The notes: generated from the sequence alone by a model not told the origin. A stretch of DNA of 64,000 bases from Tumebacillus avium (GCF_002162355.1 NZ_CP021434.1:3464001-3528000), one strand, 5' to 3'; positions 18,520-28,507 are shown, counted from the stretch's first letter. Program-made: numbers and translations.

Positions 18520-18789
18520 TTGAGCGCGGACTTTATCATCTCACTTGGACAAAACGCGATCTGGACGCTGCTCATGATTTGCGCTCCGTTGCTAGGCATC
18601 GGGCTTCTGGTCGGTTTGGTGGTTTCGATTTTTCAGGCGACCACTCAAATTCAGGAGCAGTCGTTGCAGTTTATCCCGAAGCTGATCGCCACGTTTGTTG
18701 CAATGGTCGTCTTTGGACCGTGGATGCTGTCGCTGATTTTGGACTTCACGAGGAATATTTTTGGAAATTTAAACTCGTTTATCGGATAG
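18520..18789 (+). CDS. fliQ: Flagellar type III export gate protein FliQ
   Basis: Small export gate subunit of 89 residues with two transmembrane helices. The start is TTG 18520 behind AAAGGAAGAT; the ATG at 18512 opens a three-codon frame only, and the longer frame from 18457 overlaps fliP. Motifs: ISLGQNAIWTLLM, GLVVSIFQATTQIQEQ and LQFIPKLIATFVAM. Lies between fliP and fliR. Confidence 0.95.
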   Translation: MSADFIISLGQNAIWTLLMICAPLLGIGLLVGLVVSIFQATTQIQEQSLQFIPKLIATFVAMVVFGPWMLSLILDFTRNIFGNLNSFIG

Positions 18790-18805
18790 AAGGGGTGACA
18801 TCTAC

Positions 18806-19594
18806 ATGTTAGGTCTCGTTGTTAACTATGTAGAAGTGTTCACCCTTGTCTTAGTTCGGATTTCGAGTTTTTTCTTCCTCACCCCGTTTTTTGGTGCAAG
18901 AAACATTCCGGCCCCGGTGAAAATCGGGCTCGCCTTCATGATTGCGCTGCTGATGACCCCGGCTTTGACGGGGACGGAGGCTGGGCAATTGTATGCAGGA
19001 GCCGGTTTCGCACAGCTGTTTCTGATCATCTTGAAGGAAATGATGGTCGGGGTCACACTGGCGATGGTCGCGGCGTTTATCTTTGCGGCGATTCAGGTTG
19101 GCGGGATGTTTATCGATATGCAGATCGGGTTTGCGATGGCAAACGTATTTGACCCGTTGACGGGCCACTCGGCACCGCTCACCGGTCAGTTCAAATATGC
19201 GCTTGCCATGTTGCTGTTTCTTGGATTGGATGGACATCACGGGTTGCTGGCGGCGCTGTTGCAAAGCTACAATTTCTTGCCGCTTGGCTCATTTGCATTC
19301 TCAGGTGACTTGTTGTCCGTTGTGATGCAAACGTTCTCCGTCATGTTTTTGCTCGGCTTTAAGATCGCCATTCCGATCGTAGCGGCTTTGTTCCTCACCG
19401 ATGTCGGCTTGGCGATTCTGTCTCGGGCGGTCCCGCAGATGAACGTGTTTGTCATCGGGATGCCGGTCAAAGTGCTGGTTGGCATGGTGATGGTCGTCGT
19501 GGTGATGCCGGCCTTTGTCTATCTTCTCCGGGGGCTGTTCCAGACCATGTACGGTCAGTTGGATACGCTCCTGCGAGTCGTGGGGGGCAGCTAA
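18806..19594 (+). CDS. fliR: Flagellar type III export gate protein FliR
   Basis: Export gate subunit that completes the FliPQR helical core. 262 residues with about six membrane helices. Typical features: RISSFFFLTPFFGARNIPAPV near the start, FIDMQIGFAMANVFDP in the middle. Ends three bases before flhB. AGGGGTGA precedes ATG. Confidence 0.96.
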   Translation: MLGLVVNYVEVFTLVLVRISSFFFLTPFFGARNIPAPVKIGLAFMIALLMTPALTGTEAGQLYAGAGFAQLFLIILKEMMVGVTLAMVAAFIFAAIQVGGMFIDMQIGFAMANVFDPLTGHSAPLTGQFKYALAMLLFLGLDGHHGLLAALLQSYNFLPLGSFAFSGDLLSVVMQTFSVMFLLGFKIAIPIVAALFLTDVGLAILSRAVPQMNVFVIGMPVKVLVGMVMVVVVMPAFVYLLRGLFQTMYGQLDTLLRVVGGS

Positions 19595-19597
19595 TAG

Positions 19598-20674
19598 ATG
19601 ATTTGTTTAGACCTCCAGTTGTTTGCCGGTGAAAAAACGGAAAAAGCGACACCTAAGAAACGGCAGGATGCCAGACAGAAAGGGCAGGTCGCCCGCAGCC
19701 AGGAATTTGGCCAGGCGATCGTGCTGTTGATCGGTCTGTTTTGCCTGAAGCTGATGTCCGGCACGTTCCTGACTGAATTGGTCGAACAGTTCCGGGTCCG
19801 GCTGTCCGGCGGGCTGTCGTATCAACTGTCCGAGCAGACGATCGCGCCGCTGTTTTTAGATTTGACGCTGACGGTCGCGATGCTCGTGCTGCCGATCGGC
19901 GGGGCGGTCATGGTCATCGGAGGATTTGTCGCCTATTTTCAGGTTGGCTCTCTGTTTACGATGAAGCCGCTGATGCCTGACATCAAAAAGATCGACCCGA
20001 TCCAAGGGTTTAAACGCATGTTCTCCATGCGCACGTTCGTTGAACTGCTCAAGTCGCTTTTGAAGATGACGATCGTATCGGTCATCGTCTATCTGGAACT
20101 GATGAGCGACTGGAAACGCGTGTCGCAGCTCGGCTCGATGGAAGTGCTCGACATGCTGTCGGTCGTCGGCAGTCTGGCCTTTGATATCTTCTGGAAAGTT
20201 GGGGTTGCCATCCTCGTCCTCGCGATCTTTGACCTGTTTTATCAGCGCTTCGATTTTGAAAAAAATCTGCGCATGTCGAAGCAGGAAGTCAAAGAGGAGT
20301 ACAAGCAGACTGAGGGCAGCCCGGAGATCAAAGGGAAGATCAAAGAGCGCCAGCGCCAGATGGCGATGCGCCGCATGATGGCCGATGTGCCGCAGGCGGA
20401 TGTCGTCATCACCAACCCGACGCACTATGCGATCGCCATCAAATATGACGCCGAGAAGATGGAAGCGCCGCAAGTCGTCGCCAAAGGGATCGATGAAACG
20501 GCGCAGCGCATCAAGAAGGTGGCCAAAGAGGCCAATGTCGTGATGGTTGAGAACCGTCCGCTGGCGCAAACGCTTTACAAAACGGTTGAGATCGGGGAAT
20601 CGGTTCCCGGCGAGCTGTTCCAGGCCGTTGCGGAAGTGCTCGCCTACGTCTACCGCCTGAAAGGTAAAGTGTAA
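19598..20674 (+). CDS. flhB: Flagellar export switch protein FlhB
   Basis: Membrane export component that changes substrate class from rod/hook to filament by self-cleavage. 358 residues. The start region ends in EKTEKATPKKRQDARQKGQV, a hallmark; four membrane helices follow. The NPTH autocleavage site is intact near residue 273 (DVVITNPTHYAIAIKY). The C-terminal part is normal length. Follows fliR by three bases, with a weak ribosome site, so coupling is likely. Confidence 0.97.
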   Translation: MICLDLQLFAGEKTEKATPKKRQDARQKGQVARSQEFGQAIVLLIGLFCLKLMSGTFLTELVEQFRVRLSGGLSYQLSEQTIAPLFLDLTLTVAMLVLPIGGAVMVIGGFVAYFQVGSLFTMKPLMPDIKKIDPIQGFKRMFSMRTFVELLKSLLKMTIVSVIVYLELMSDWKRVSQLGSMEVLDMLSVVGSLAFDIFWKVGVAILVLAIFDLFYQRFDFEKNLRMSKQEVKEEYKQTEGSPEIKGKIKERQRQMAMRRMMADVPQADVVITNPTHYAIAIKYDAEKMEAPQVVAKGIDETAQRIKKVAKEANVVMVENRPLAQTLYKTVEIGESVPGELFQAVAEVLAYVYRLKGKV

Positions 20675-20691
20675 GGAAAGGAGTGACCAAG

Positions 20692-22725
20692 TTGAAGCTT
20701 AAAGATCTCGGCGTAATCGGAGCAGTCATCGGAATCGTCATCATGATGGTCATTCCTATGCCGACCCCTTTACTCGACTTTCTGATCATCATCAACTTAA
20801 GCATTGCGCTGACGATTTTGCTCGTCGCGATGAACACCAAAGAACCGCTGCAGTTTGCGATTTTCCCATCGTTGCTGCTTTTGACCACGATGTTTCGACT
20901 CTCACTGAACGTTTCCTCCACCCGTGCCATCCTCTCAAAAGGGGAAGCGGGTAACGTCATTCACACGTTTGGCACGTTCGTAATCGGCGGCAACGCTGTC
21001 GTCGGGATCATCGTGTTTTTGATTCTTGTCATCATTCAGTTTATCGTCATCACCAAAGGTTCGGAGCGCGTGGCAGAAGTCGCAGCGCGCTTTACGCTCG
21101 ATGCGATGCCGGGAAAACAGATCTCGATCGACGCTGACTTGAACGCCGGCCTGATCACCGAGAAGGAAGCGAAAGACAAGCGCCAGAAGATCGAGCGCGA
21201 AGCAGACTTCTACGGAGCGATGGACGGTGCGTCCAAGTTTGTCAAAGGGGATGCGATCGCAGGTATCATCATCGTCGTGATCAACATCGTAGCCGGTTTC
21301 ATCATCGGGGTTGCGATGCGCGGCGAATCGGCTGCAGAAGCCATGCAGACCTACACGATTCTTTCGGTCGGCGACGGTCTGGTCTCCCAGATTCCGGCCC
21401 TGCTGATCTCGACGGCGACCGGTCTTGTCGTCACCCGTGCCGCTTCTGACGGCAATCTGAGCGACGATTTGATCCGCCAATTGCTCGCGTACCCGCGCAT
21501 GCTGTACATCGTAGCCGGGGTGATCGCGATGCTTGGGCTGTTTACGCCGATCGGTGTGCTCAGCACGTGGCCGATCGCTGGCCTGATGGTCTTTGGCGGC
21601 ATCCGAATGCAGCGCACGATGCAAATGGAAGAGCTGCGCGAAACGGAGCGCGAAGAAGAAGTCAAGCAAGACGAAGTTCGTTCGCCGGAAAGCGTTCTGT
21701 CGCTGATCCATGTTGATCCGATCGAGTTTGAATTCGGCTATGCGCTGATTCCGCTCGCCGACGTCAACCAGGGCGGAGATTTGCTGGACCGCGTGATCAT
21801 GATTCGCCGCCAATGCGCGATCGAGATGGGCTTGATCGTGCCGGTGATTCGCATCCGCGACAACATCCAGCTGCGTCCGAACGAATATGTGATCAAAATC
21901 AAAGGCAACGAAGTCGCGCGCGGCGAACTGCTGCTCGACCATTACCTCGCGATGAGCCCGGGTGTGGACGACGAATCGGTCGTCGGCATCCCGACCAAAG
22001 AGCCGGCGTTTGGCTTGCCGGCGCTGTGGATCGCCGAAAACATGCGGGAGAGCGCCGAGTTTGCCGGCTACACGGTGGTGGATCCGCCGTCGGTTGTGGC
22101 GACCCACTTGACCGAAGTGATCCGCACCCATGCCAGCGAACTGCTGGGCCGTCAGGAAACCAAGCAGCTCATCGACTCGCTGCGCGAGAACTACCCGGCG
22201 CTGGTCGAAGAAGTCGTGCCGTCGCAGCTGTCGATCGGCGAAGTGCAAAAGGTGCTCGTCAACCTGTTGCGCGAGAAGATCTCCATTCGCGATCTCGTCT
22301 CGATCGTCGAATCGCTGGCCGACTACTGCCAATACACCAAAGACCCGGATATCCTCACCGAATATGTGCGCACGGCGCTGGCTCGTCAAATCACGAACCA
22401 ATACCGCACCCCGCACGGTCCGGTGAAAGTGATCACCCTGGCACCGACGGTGGAAAAAATGGTGGTCGACAACATTCAAAATTCCGAGCACGGGGCCTAC
22501 CTGGCGCTCGATCCGCGCGTCTCCCAGCAGGTGTATCAAAAGCTGGCTGAGCAAGTCCAGGGGCTGGTCGCGATGGGGCATTCCCCGATCCTGATCACGT
22601 CCCCGAACATTCGCATGCATGTGCGCAAACTGATCGAGCGCGTGCTGCCCGATGTGGCAGTGCTGTCGTTTAACGAATTGGATGCAACGGTTGAAGTGCA
22701 AAGCGGAGGGGTGGTGAATCTGTAA
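20692..22725 (+). CDS. flhA: Flagellar export platform protein FlhA
   Basis: Main export platform, eight membrane helices followed by a large cytoplasmic ring domain. 677 residues from TTG 20692, which lies 8 bases after the AAAGGAG site; the in-frame GTG at 20683 is part of that site. The conserved FHIPEP-region block PTPLLDFLIIINLSIALTIL is followed by LLLLTTMFRLSLNVSSTR and AEVAARFTLDAMPGKQ. The stop codon shares one base with the flhF start. Confidence 0.96.
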   Translation: MKLKDLGVIGAVIGIVIMMVIPMPTPLLDFLIIINLSIALTILLVAMNTKEPLQFAIFPSLLLLTTMFRLSLNVSSTRAILSKGEAGNVIHTFGTFVIGGNAVVGIIVFLILVIIQFIVITKGSERVAEVAARFTLDAMPGKQISIDADLNAGLITEKEAKDKRQKIEREADFYGAMDGASKFVKGDAIAGIIIVVINIVAGFIIGVAMRGESAAEAMQTYTILSVGDGLVSQIPALLISTATGLVVTRAASDGNLSDDLIRQLLAYPRMLYIVAGVIAMLGLFTPIGVLSTWPIAGLMVFGGIRMQRTMQMEELRETEREEEVKQDEVRSPESVLSLIHVDPIEFEFGYALIPLADVNQGGDLLDRVIMIRRQCAIEMGLIVPVIRIRDNIQLRPNEYVIKIKGNEVARGELLLDHYLAMSPGVDDESVVGIPTKEPAFGLPALWIAENMRESAEFAGYTVVDPPSVVATHLTEVIRTHASELLGRQETKQLIDSLRENYPALVEEVVPSQLSIGEVQKVLVNLLREKISIRDLVSIVESLADYCQYTKDPDILTEYVRTALARQITNQYRTPHGPVKVITLAPTVEKMVVDNIQNSEHGAYLALDPRVSQQVYQKLAEQVQGLVAMGHSPILITSPNIRMHVRKLIERVLPDVAVLSFNELDATVEVQSGGVVNL

Positions 22726-23990
22726 TGTTAGTCAAGCGTTATGTGGTCAAAGAGATGCCGGAAGCGGTAGCGATGATTCGCGAAGACCTCGGGATCGATG
22801 CTGTGATCCTGTCCACGAAAAAAGTGCAAAAGCGCGGTTTTCTCGGTCTGTTTCCGAAAACGCACATCGAAGTGATCGCCGCAGCCAACGAACAGGAGAC
22901 GCCTGCTGAGCCAAAAGCGCAGCAGTATCATGCCCGTCCGGCCGCTGCGAACGCCTACCAACGCCAGATCGGGCAGCCGGCCGCCGAGCCGGCGCCTCCC
23001 GCACCTGAACAGGCTCCTGCTCCGGCACCGGTTCAGAACAGTGTTCCGACACCTGCAGTGACACCTGCTGTAACGCCTCCAGCAACACCTGTACCCGCCC
23101 CTGCTGCAGAAGATGGGGAGAAAGTCCTCAGAGAAGTACAGGAGTTGCGCACGATGTTCCGCAGCCTGCTTAACTCGTCCTACAATCAGTTAATGCCGGA
23201 AGCGATCGTCAACGTTCGCAAGCAACTGCTCAAAAGTGATCTCTCCGAAGAAGCGGTTGACGAACTAATTGAACGCGGAATTCGAAATATTGATGGGGTT
23301 CATGAAATAAGCGAGCAGGAATTTCGGGGCATTTTGACAAACTTTATTAGAGAGGATTTAGATCGCTATAGTCCTCCATCTCAAATTAGTTTAAAATCAA
23401 AGGTAGTTGCGTTTATTGGACCGACCGGAGTCGGCAAAACGACGACCATCGCCAAGCTCGCGGCGGAGCAAGTGCTTTCGCGCGGCAAGAAGGTAGGCCT
23501 GATCACCACCGATACCTATCGAATCGCCGCCGTAGAACAGCTGCGCACCTACGCGAACATTTTGGGCATACCGCTTGAGGTGTGTTACGCACCGGAAGAC
23601 ATCAAGCGGGCGATGAGCGCATACGCCGACTACGATCTGATTCTGATCGATACGGCGGGGCGCAACTATCACAATCTGCTCAATGTACGGCAGCTCAACA
23701 CCTACCTTGAGGAGATCCAGCCGGACGAGACCTACCTGGTGCTTTCGCTGACCACCAAAGCTTCCGATCTGGAAGAGATCGCGGGCAACTTTACGCAGGT
23801 GCGGGCCGACAAGTTTTTGTTCACCAAGTCGGACGAGACCAAGACGTATGGCGCGGTCTACAACCTTGTCACCCGCTACAAGAAGCCGTTGTCGTACCTT
23901 GCGACCGGGCAGAACGTGCCGGAGGACATCGAAGCGGTGTCGACCGAACGGCTGGCCAGACTGCTGACAGGAGACATTTCCTATGAATGA
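22725..23990 (+). CDS. flhF: Flagellar placement GTPase FlhF
   Basis: SRP-family GTPase that places and numbers flagella. 421 residues: N-terminal basic B domain, a Pro/Ala-rich linker (about 65-130), a helical N domain, and the G domain with [20 protein letters not shown] (P-loop near 232), TTDTYRIAAVEQL and LIDTAGRN. Bases about 23260-23400, encoding the N/G junction, are noticeably AT-rich compared with the surroundings. The ATG overlaps the flhA stop by one base and its own stop overlaps flhG. Confidence 0.96.
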   Translation: MLVKRYVVKEMPEAVAMIREDLGIDAVILSTKKVQKRGFLGLFPKTHIEVIAAANEQETPAEPKAQQYHARPAAANAYQRQIGQPAAEPAPPAPEQAPAPAPVQNSVPTPAVTPAVTPPATPVPAPAAEDGEKVLREVQELRTMFRSLLNSSYNQLMPEAIVNVRKQLLKSDLSEEAVDELIERGIRNIDGVHEISEQEFRGILTNFIREDLDRYSPPSQISLKSKVVAFIGPTGVGKTTTIAKLAAEQVLSRGKKVGLITTDTYRIAAVEQLRTYANILGIPLEVCYAPEDIKRAMSAYADYDLILIDTAGRNYHNLLNVRQLNTYLEEIQPDETYLVLSLTTKASDLEEIAGNFTQVRADKFLFTKSDETKTYGAVYNLVTRYKKPLSYLATGQNVPEDIEAVSTERLARLLTGDISYE

Positions 23991-24858
23991 CCAGGCAGAG
24001 CGTCTGCGTTCGATGGTCGCACAGTCTCGTCAGGAAGAAACGCCAGCCAAAAACACCCGCGTCATCACCATCACCAGCGGCAAAGGCGGCGTGGGCAAGT
24101 CGAACTTCACGCTGAACTACGCGCTGGGGTTGGCGCAGCAAGGAAAACGGGTAGTCATTCTCGATGCGGACGTCGGTTTTGGCAACATCGACGTGTTGAT
24201 GGGGGTCACACCGAAAAAGACCCTGGCCGATTTGATTCGCAAGGAGGCCACGCTCAAGGACATCCTCGAAACAGGACCAAGCGATATCAAATTCATTGCG
24301 GGCGGTTCTGGCTTTCAAGATCTGCTCGATATTAAGCCTGAACAATATGAGTACCTCTTGGAACAGCTTGGCGAACTGCAAGGATATGCCGATTATGTGC
24401 TGATCGACACCGGTGCGGGACTGAATGCGCAGACGCTGCAACTGATTTTGGCGTCAGACGATGTGTATGTGGTGCTGACACCGGAACCGACCGCCATCAC
24501 AGACGCATATGCGCTGATCAAGATGGTGGTCACCCGCGAACCGGGCACCCGCCTCCAACTGGTGATCAACCGGGCACAGTCCGTGCCGGAAGGGAAGGAG
24601 ACAGCCGAGAAGATTCGGCTGGTGGCCGAGCGTTTCCTCGGGGTTGAGGTTCCCACGCTGTGCGTGCTGCTCGACGACCCGAACGTCACGAAATCGGTCA
24701 GACGGCAAGTGCCGTTTCTGCTCGCTTATCCAAACGGACTGGCCTCGATGTGCATCGGCAATGTCGTGTCCGCGCAGATCAAAGGCGAAGTTGCCAGAGA
24801 TTTATCGACTAAAGGAATGAAACAGTTTTTGCATCGAATGGTTCGGCTGTTTCAATAG
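23983..24858 (+). CDS. flhG: Flagellar number regulator FlhG (YlxH), MinD-type ATPase
   Basis: MinD/ParA-family ATPase that works with FlhF to control flagellar number and C-ring assembly. 291 residues. Deviant Walker A ITSGKGGVGKSNFTLN near residue 30, then VVILDADVGFGNIDVLMG and YVLIDTGAGLN. The N-terminal 25 residues contain a basic/Gln-rich segment (QAERLRSMVAQSR) like the FlhF-activating motif of relatives. It starts 8 bases before the flhF stop. Confidence 0.95.
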   Translation: MNDQAERLRSMVAQSRQEETPAKNTRVITITSGKGGVGKSNFTLNYALGLAQQGKRVVILDADVGFGNIDVLMGVTPKKTLADLIRKEATLKDILETGPSDIKFIAGGSGFQDLLDIKPEQYEYLLEQLGELQGYADYVLIDTGAGLNAQTLQLILASDDVYVVLTPEPTAITDAYALIKMVVTREPGTRLQLVINRAQSVPEGKETAEKIRLVAERFLGVEVPTLCVLLDDPNVTKSVRRQVPFLLAYPNGLASMCIGNVVSAQIKGEVARDLSTKGMKQFLHRMVRLFQ

Positions 24859-24886
24859 TACCCAGAATTGAGGGATGTTTGACAGG

Positions 24887-25948
24887 ATGAGCCCGATCAA
24901 AGTTCTCGTTTGTGACGATTCAGCTCTTATGCGTCGCATCATTAGCGACATTTTGAAATCGGACCCCGAAATCATGGTGGTTGGAGCAGCTAAGAACGGC
25001 TTGGAAGCGCTTGAACTCATACCTCATTTAAAGCCGGACGTTCTTACCCTCGACATTGAGATGCCTGTTCTCAACGGTCTGGAAGCGCTCCCGATGATCT
25101 GGCGACGATTCAAACTGCCGACGATCATGCTGTCCTCTTTGACGCAGGACGGGGCAGAAGCGACGATCAAGGCGCTGGAACTGGGCGCGTTCGATTTTGT
25201 CGGCAAACCTTCGGGGGCGATCTCGCTCGATCTGCGCATCGTCGGCGAAGAGCTGGTCGCCAAGGTTAAAGCGGCCGCGAAGAAAGACCAAGTCGTGCGC
25301 AGCACCACCTATTTCAAGCCGTTGGCAAAACCGATTCCCACACCTCCCAAGCCCATGCGGGCGGGGAAGCGGGTGGAAGAGATCATCGCCATCGGCACTT
25401 CAACGGGCGGACCGCGGGCTTTGCAGGTCGTCTTGTCACACTTGCCGGCCGAACTTCCGGCTGCTGTCGTCATCGTGCAGCACATGCCGCCCGGTTTTAC
25501 AAAGTCACTCGCCACGCGGCTCGACCACTTGTGTCAAGTGCGCGTGCACGAAGCGGAGCACGGTCAGGTGTTAGAAGAAGGGCATGTCTACATCGCACCA
25601 GGGGACTTTCATATGAGAATCGTGGAGCATCGCCCTCATACCTATCGAACGGAGCTTTCTCAAGAACCGCAGGTCGGCGGACATCGCCCGGCGGTAGACA
25701 TCCTGTTTGATTCGGTCGCCGCTTTGCGCGATGTGCGCGTCACCGCCGCTATCCTGACCGGGATGGGCGGAGACGGTTCCAACGGCATGGTCAAGATCAA
25801 GAAAAGCGGCGGTCGCACGATCGCCGAAGCGCAGGAGTCATGTGTAGTATTTGGAATGCCGCGTTCCGCGATCGCCAAAGGTTGTGTCGATACTGTAGTT
25901 CCCCTGGATCGTATTGCGGACGAGCTTAGAAAATCGTGGAAACGCTAG
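24887..25948 (+). CDS. cheB: Chemotaxis methylesterase CheB
   Basis: Protein-glutamate methylesterase/glutaminase that adapts chemoreceptors. 353 residues from ATG 24887. An ATG at 24875 would add four residues but abuts the GAGGG site with no spacer. Receiver domain with D10-D11 and phosphoacceptor D56 (VLTLDIEMPVLNG); linker; esterase domain with the catalytic Ser in GTSTGGPRAL, His in VQHMPPGFTKS and Asp in TGMGGDGSNGM. Located before cheA as in B. subtilis. Confidence 0.96.
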   Translation: MSPIKVLVCDDSALMRRIISDILKSDPEIMVVGAAKNGLEALELIPHLKPDVLTLDIEMPVLNGLEALPMIWRRFKLPTIMLSSLTQDGAEATIKALELGAFDFVGKPSGAISLDLRIVGEELVAKVKAAAKKDQVVRSTTYFKPLAKPIPTPPKPMRAGKRVEEIIAIGTSTGGPRALQVVLSHLPAELPAAVVIVQHMPPGFTKSLATRLDHLCQVRVHEAEHGQVLEEGHVYIAPGDFHMRIVEHRPHTYRTELSQEPQVGGHRPAVDILFDSVAALRDVRVTAAILTGMGGDGSNGMVKIKKSGGRTIAEAQESCVVFGMPRSAIAKGCVDTVVPLDRIADELRKSWKR

Positions 25949-25961
25949 GAGGTGCCTTGAT

Positions 25962-28016
25962 ATGGACATGAATCAATACCTTGATATGTTCATTGAAGAA
26001 TCAAAAGAGCATCTGCAGGCCATCAACGAAAGCCTGCTTGCTTTAGAGCAATCACCTCAGTCGCTCGATATCGTCAACGTTGTGTTTCGCTCCGCTCATA
26101 CCCTCAAAGGAATGGCGGCGACGATGGGCTTTGAGAAGATGACGCATTTGACTCATGAAATGGAGAACGGGCTTGATCTGATGCGCAATGGCATCCTCGC
26201 TGTAAACGGCGATGTGATGGACGTGCTGTTTAGCTGCGTGGATATCCTCGAAGGGCAGCTGAACCAGATCATCGAAGCGGGCAACGACAGCGCTTCTGAC
26301 ATCGAGCAGACCGTTCAGAAGCTCAAAGAGCTGGTGACCGGCAAGCCTTCCGCAAGCACTGGTGCTGCTCCGGCAGCCGCTGCGGAAGTGACGGAAGACG
26401 GACTCTTGTTCAACGAATATGAATCGACGATCCTACGCCAATCGCAGGAGAGCGGGTTCAGCGCTTACAAGATCATCGTCACCCTGAACGAAAAGTGCAT
26501 CATGCGCGCCGCTCGTGCTTATATGGTGTTTGATGCTTATGAGCGCACCGGCGAAATCATCAAGTCCGATCCGAGCGTAGAGGACTTGGAAGAAGAAAAG
26601 TTCGAGAAGGACTTCATGATCGTCCTCGTCACCAAAAAGGACCTGGAAGGCGTCCGCACGATCGGGATGAACATCTCCGAAGTGGCTGACGTCAAGGTCA
26701 CGCCGATTCAAGTGGAACTGCAAGCTGAGCCGGTACAAGCCTCCAAGGCGGAAGTGGCAGCCGCTGCAGCGCCTGCAGCAGTTGTACAGGCAGCTCCCCA
26801 AGCGCCTGCTGCTGTTGCCGATGCCAAAACACCGCTTGTCCAAGATCACAAGAAGTCGCAGATCGGCAAGTCGGTCCGTGTTGACATCGACCGTCTGGAT
26901 GTCCTGATCAACCTGTTCTCGGAACTGGTCATCGACCGCACGCGTCTGGAGCAGATTTCTAAAGAAATCGGAAACAACGACCTGATTGAGACGGTCGAAC
27001 ATATGAGCCGCATCTCCACCGACCTGCAGAACCTGGTGATGACGATCCGCATGGTGCCGGTCGATACCGTCTTCAACCGCTTCCCGCGCATGATCCGCGA
27101 TCTGGCGCGGGAACTCGGCAAGAAGGTCGACTTCGTCATCCGCGGCCAAGAGACAGAGCTCGACCGCACCGTCATCGACGAAATCGGCGATCCGCTTGTG
27201 CATCTCTTGCGCAACTCGATCGACCACGGTCTGGAAGTTCCGGCGAAGCGCCTGGAGCAAGGCAAAAGCGAAACGGGCCGCGTCGAACTGGTCGCGTTCC
27301 AATCGGGCAACCACGTCTTCATCGAAATCACCGATGACGGCAACGGCATCAACCGCGATGGCGTGCTGAAAAAAGCGATCGACAAAGGGCTGGTCGACCC
27401 GCTTGCTGCGGAATCGATGCCGGACATTCAAGTGTTCGATCTGCTGTTCCACTCCGGATTCTCCACGGCGGAGAAGATCTCCGACATCTCCGGCCGCGGC
27501 GTCGGCCTCGACGTGGTCAAGACGAAGATCGAATCGCTTGGCGGCCGCGTGGTGGTGCAGTCCACTCCGGGACAAGGCACCAAGTTCTCGATTCAGCTCC
27601 CGCTGACCCTGTCGATCATTCAGGCGATGCTGGTGCAGATCGCAGACGAAAAATACGCGATTCCGCTCTCCTCGATCATCGAGACGGCGATCATCAAAAA
27701 GACCGACATCAAACGCGTGCATCGCCAAGATGTCATCGACTTCCGCGGCAAAGTCGTTCCGCTGCTCGACCTCGAAAAGACCTTCTCCGTACCGCGCGAA
27801 GTTGCGGACACGACAGATGAAGTCAACGTGGTCATCGTCCGCAAAGGCGACAAGATGGCGGCGCTTTCGGTCGACTTCTTCATCGGTCAGCAGGAAGTGG
27901 TGCTCAAGTCGCTCGGCAAATACCTGAGCGGCACGGTGTTCGCAATTTCCGGCGCAACCATCCTCGGCGACGGCCAAGTCGCGCTGATCATGGATTGCAA
28001 CGCTTTGATTCAATAA
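25962..28016 (+). CDS. cheA: Chemotaxis histidine kinase CheA
   Basis: Sensor kinase that phosphorylates CheY and CheB. 684 residues from ATG 25962, behind AGGAGGTG. P1 Hpt domain with His46 (RSAHTLKGMAAT); P2 region about 150-270; Ala/Pro linker; P3 dimerisation helices about 315-370; P4 ATPase with HLLRNSIDHGLE (N box) and the G boxes DDGNGINR and GRGVGLDVV; P5 CheW-like regulatory domain to the end. Confidence 0.97.
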   Translation: MDMNQYLDMFIEESKEHLQAINESLLALEQSPQSLDIVNVVFRSAHTLKGMAATMGFEKMTHLTHEMENGLDLMRNGILAVNGDVMDVLFSCVDILEGQLNQIIEAGNDSASDIEQTVQKLKELVTGKPSASTGAAPAAAAEVTEDGLLFNEYESTILRQSQESGFSAYKIIVTLNEKCIMRAARAYMVFDAYERTGEIIKSDPSVEDLEEEKFEKDFMIVLVTKKDLEGVRTIGMNISEVADVKVTPIQVELQAEPVQASKAEVAAAAAPAAVVQAAPQAPAAVADAKTPLVQDHKKSQIGKSVRVDIDRLDVLINLFSELVIDRTRLEQISKEIGNNDLIETVEHMSRISTDLQNLVMTIRMVPVDTVFNRFPRMIRDLARELGKKVDFVIRGQETELDRTVIDEIGDPLVHLLRNSIDHGLEVPAKRLEQGKSETGRVELVAFQSGNHVFIEITDDGNGINRDGVLKKAIDKGLVDPLAAESMPDIQVFDLLFHSGFSTAEKISDISGRGVGLDVVKTKIESLGGRVVVQSTPGQGTKFSIQLPLTLSIIQAMLVQIADEKYAIPLSSIIETAIIKKTDIKRVHRQDVIDFRGKVVPLLDLEKTFSVPREVADTTDEVNVVIVRKGDKMAALSVDFFIGQQEVVLKSLGKYLSGTVFAISGATILGDGQVALIMDCNALIQ

Positions 28017-28030
28017 GGAGGGGACAAGTC

Positions 28031-28507
28031 ATGTTGGAGCGCAAAGATATCGTGGAAGAAATCAAGGTAATCGTGTTTAGTCTGGTGGACGAAGAGTACG
28101 GCGTGGAAGTCGCGCAAGTACGCTCGATCGAAAAAATGCAAAACATCACCCGCGTCCCGCGCACGCCGGACTTTGTCAAAGGCGTCATCAACCTGCGCGG
28201 CGTGGTCACTCCGGTCATCGACCTGAAGACCCGCTTCTCGCTGGGTGAAGAATCGTACACCGACTCCACCCGCATCATCATCGTGGCGGTGGAAGACATG
28301 GAAGTGGGCCTGATCGTCGACGCGGCAAACGATGTCATCGACATCCCGGTCAACTCGATCGAACAGCCGCCGGCAGTTGTCGGCGGGATCAAAGCTTCCT
28401 ACCTGCGCGGTGTTGCAAAACTGGAAGACCGACTGCTCATCATGCTGAACCTCGACAAGGTACTCAGCAACGAAGAGATCCAAGCGATGTCGACGTTGGA
28501 GCGCTAA
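28031..28507 (+). CDS. cheW: Chemotaxis coupling protein CheW
   Basis: Adaptor that links CheA to chemoreceptors. 158 residues from ATG 28031 behind AGGAGGGGA; a longer frame from 27995 overlaps cheA. CheW signatures: FSLVDEEYGVEVAQVRSIEK, VKGVINLRGVVTPVIDL, and GLIVDAANDVIDIP. Three bases separate the stop from the cheC start. Confidence 0.96.
   Translation: MLERKDIVEEIKVIVFSLVDEEYGVEVAQVRSIEKMQNITRVPRTPDFVKGVINLRGVVTPVIDLKTRFSLGEESYTDSTRIIIVAVEDMEVGLIVDAANDVIDIPVNSIEQPPAVVGGIKASYLRGVAKLEDRLLIMLNLDKVLSNEEIQAMSTLER

Noticed and set aside
20935..22701. Long antisense open frame opposite flhA
   Set aside because: Same codon-bias mirror effect; His/Arg/Asp-rich translation with no domain.
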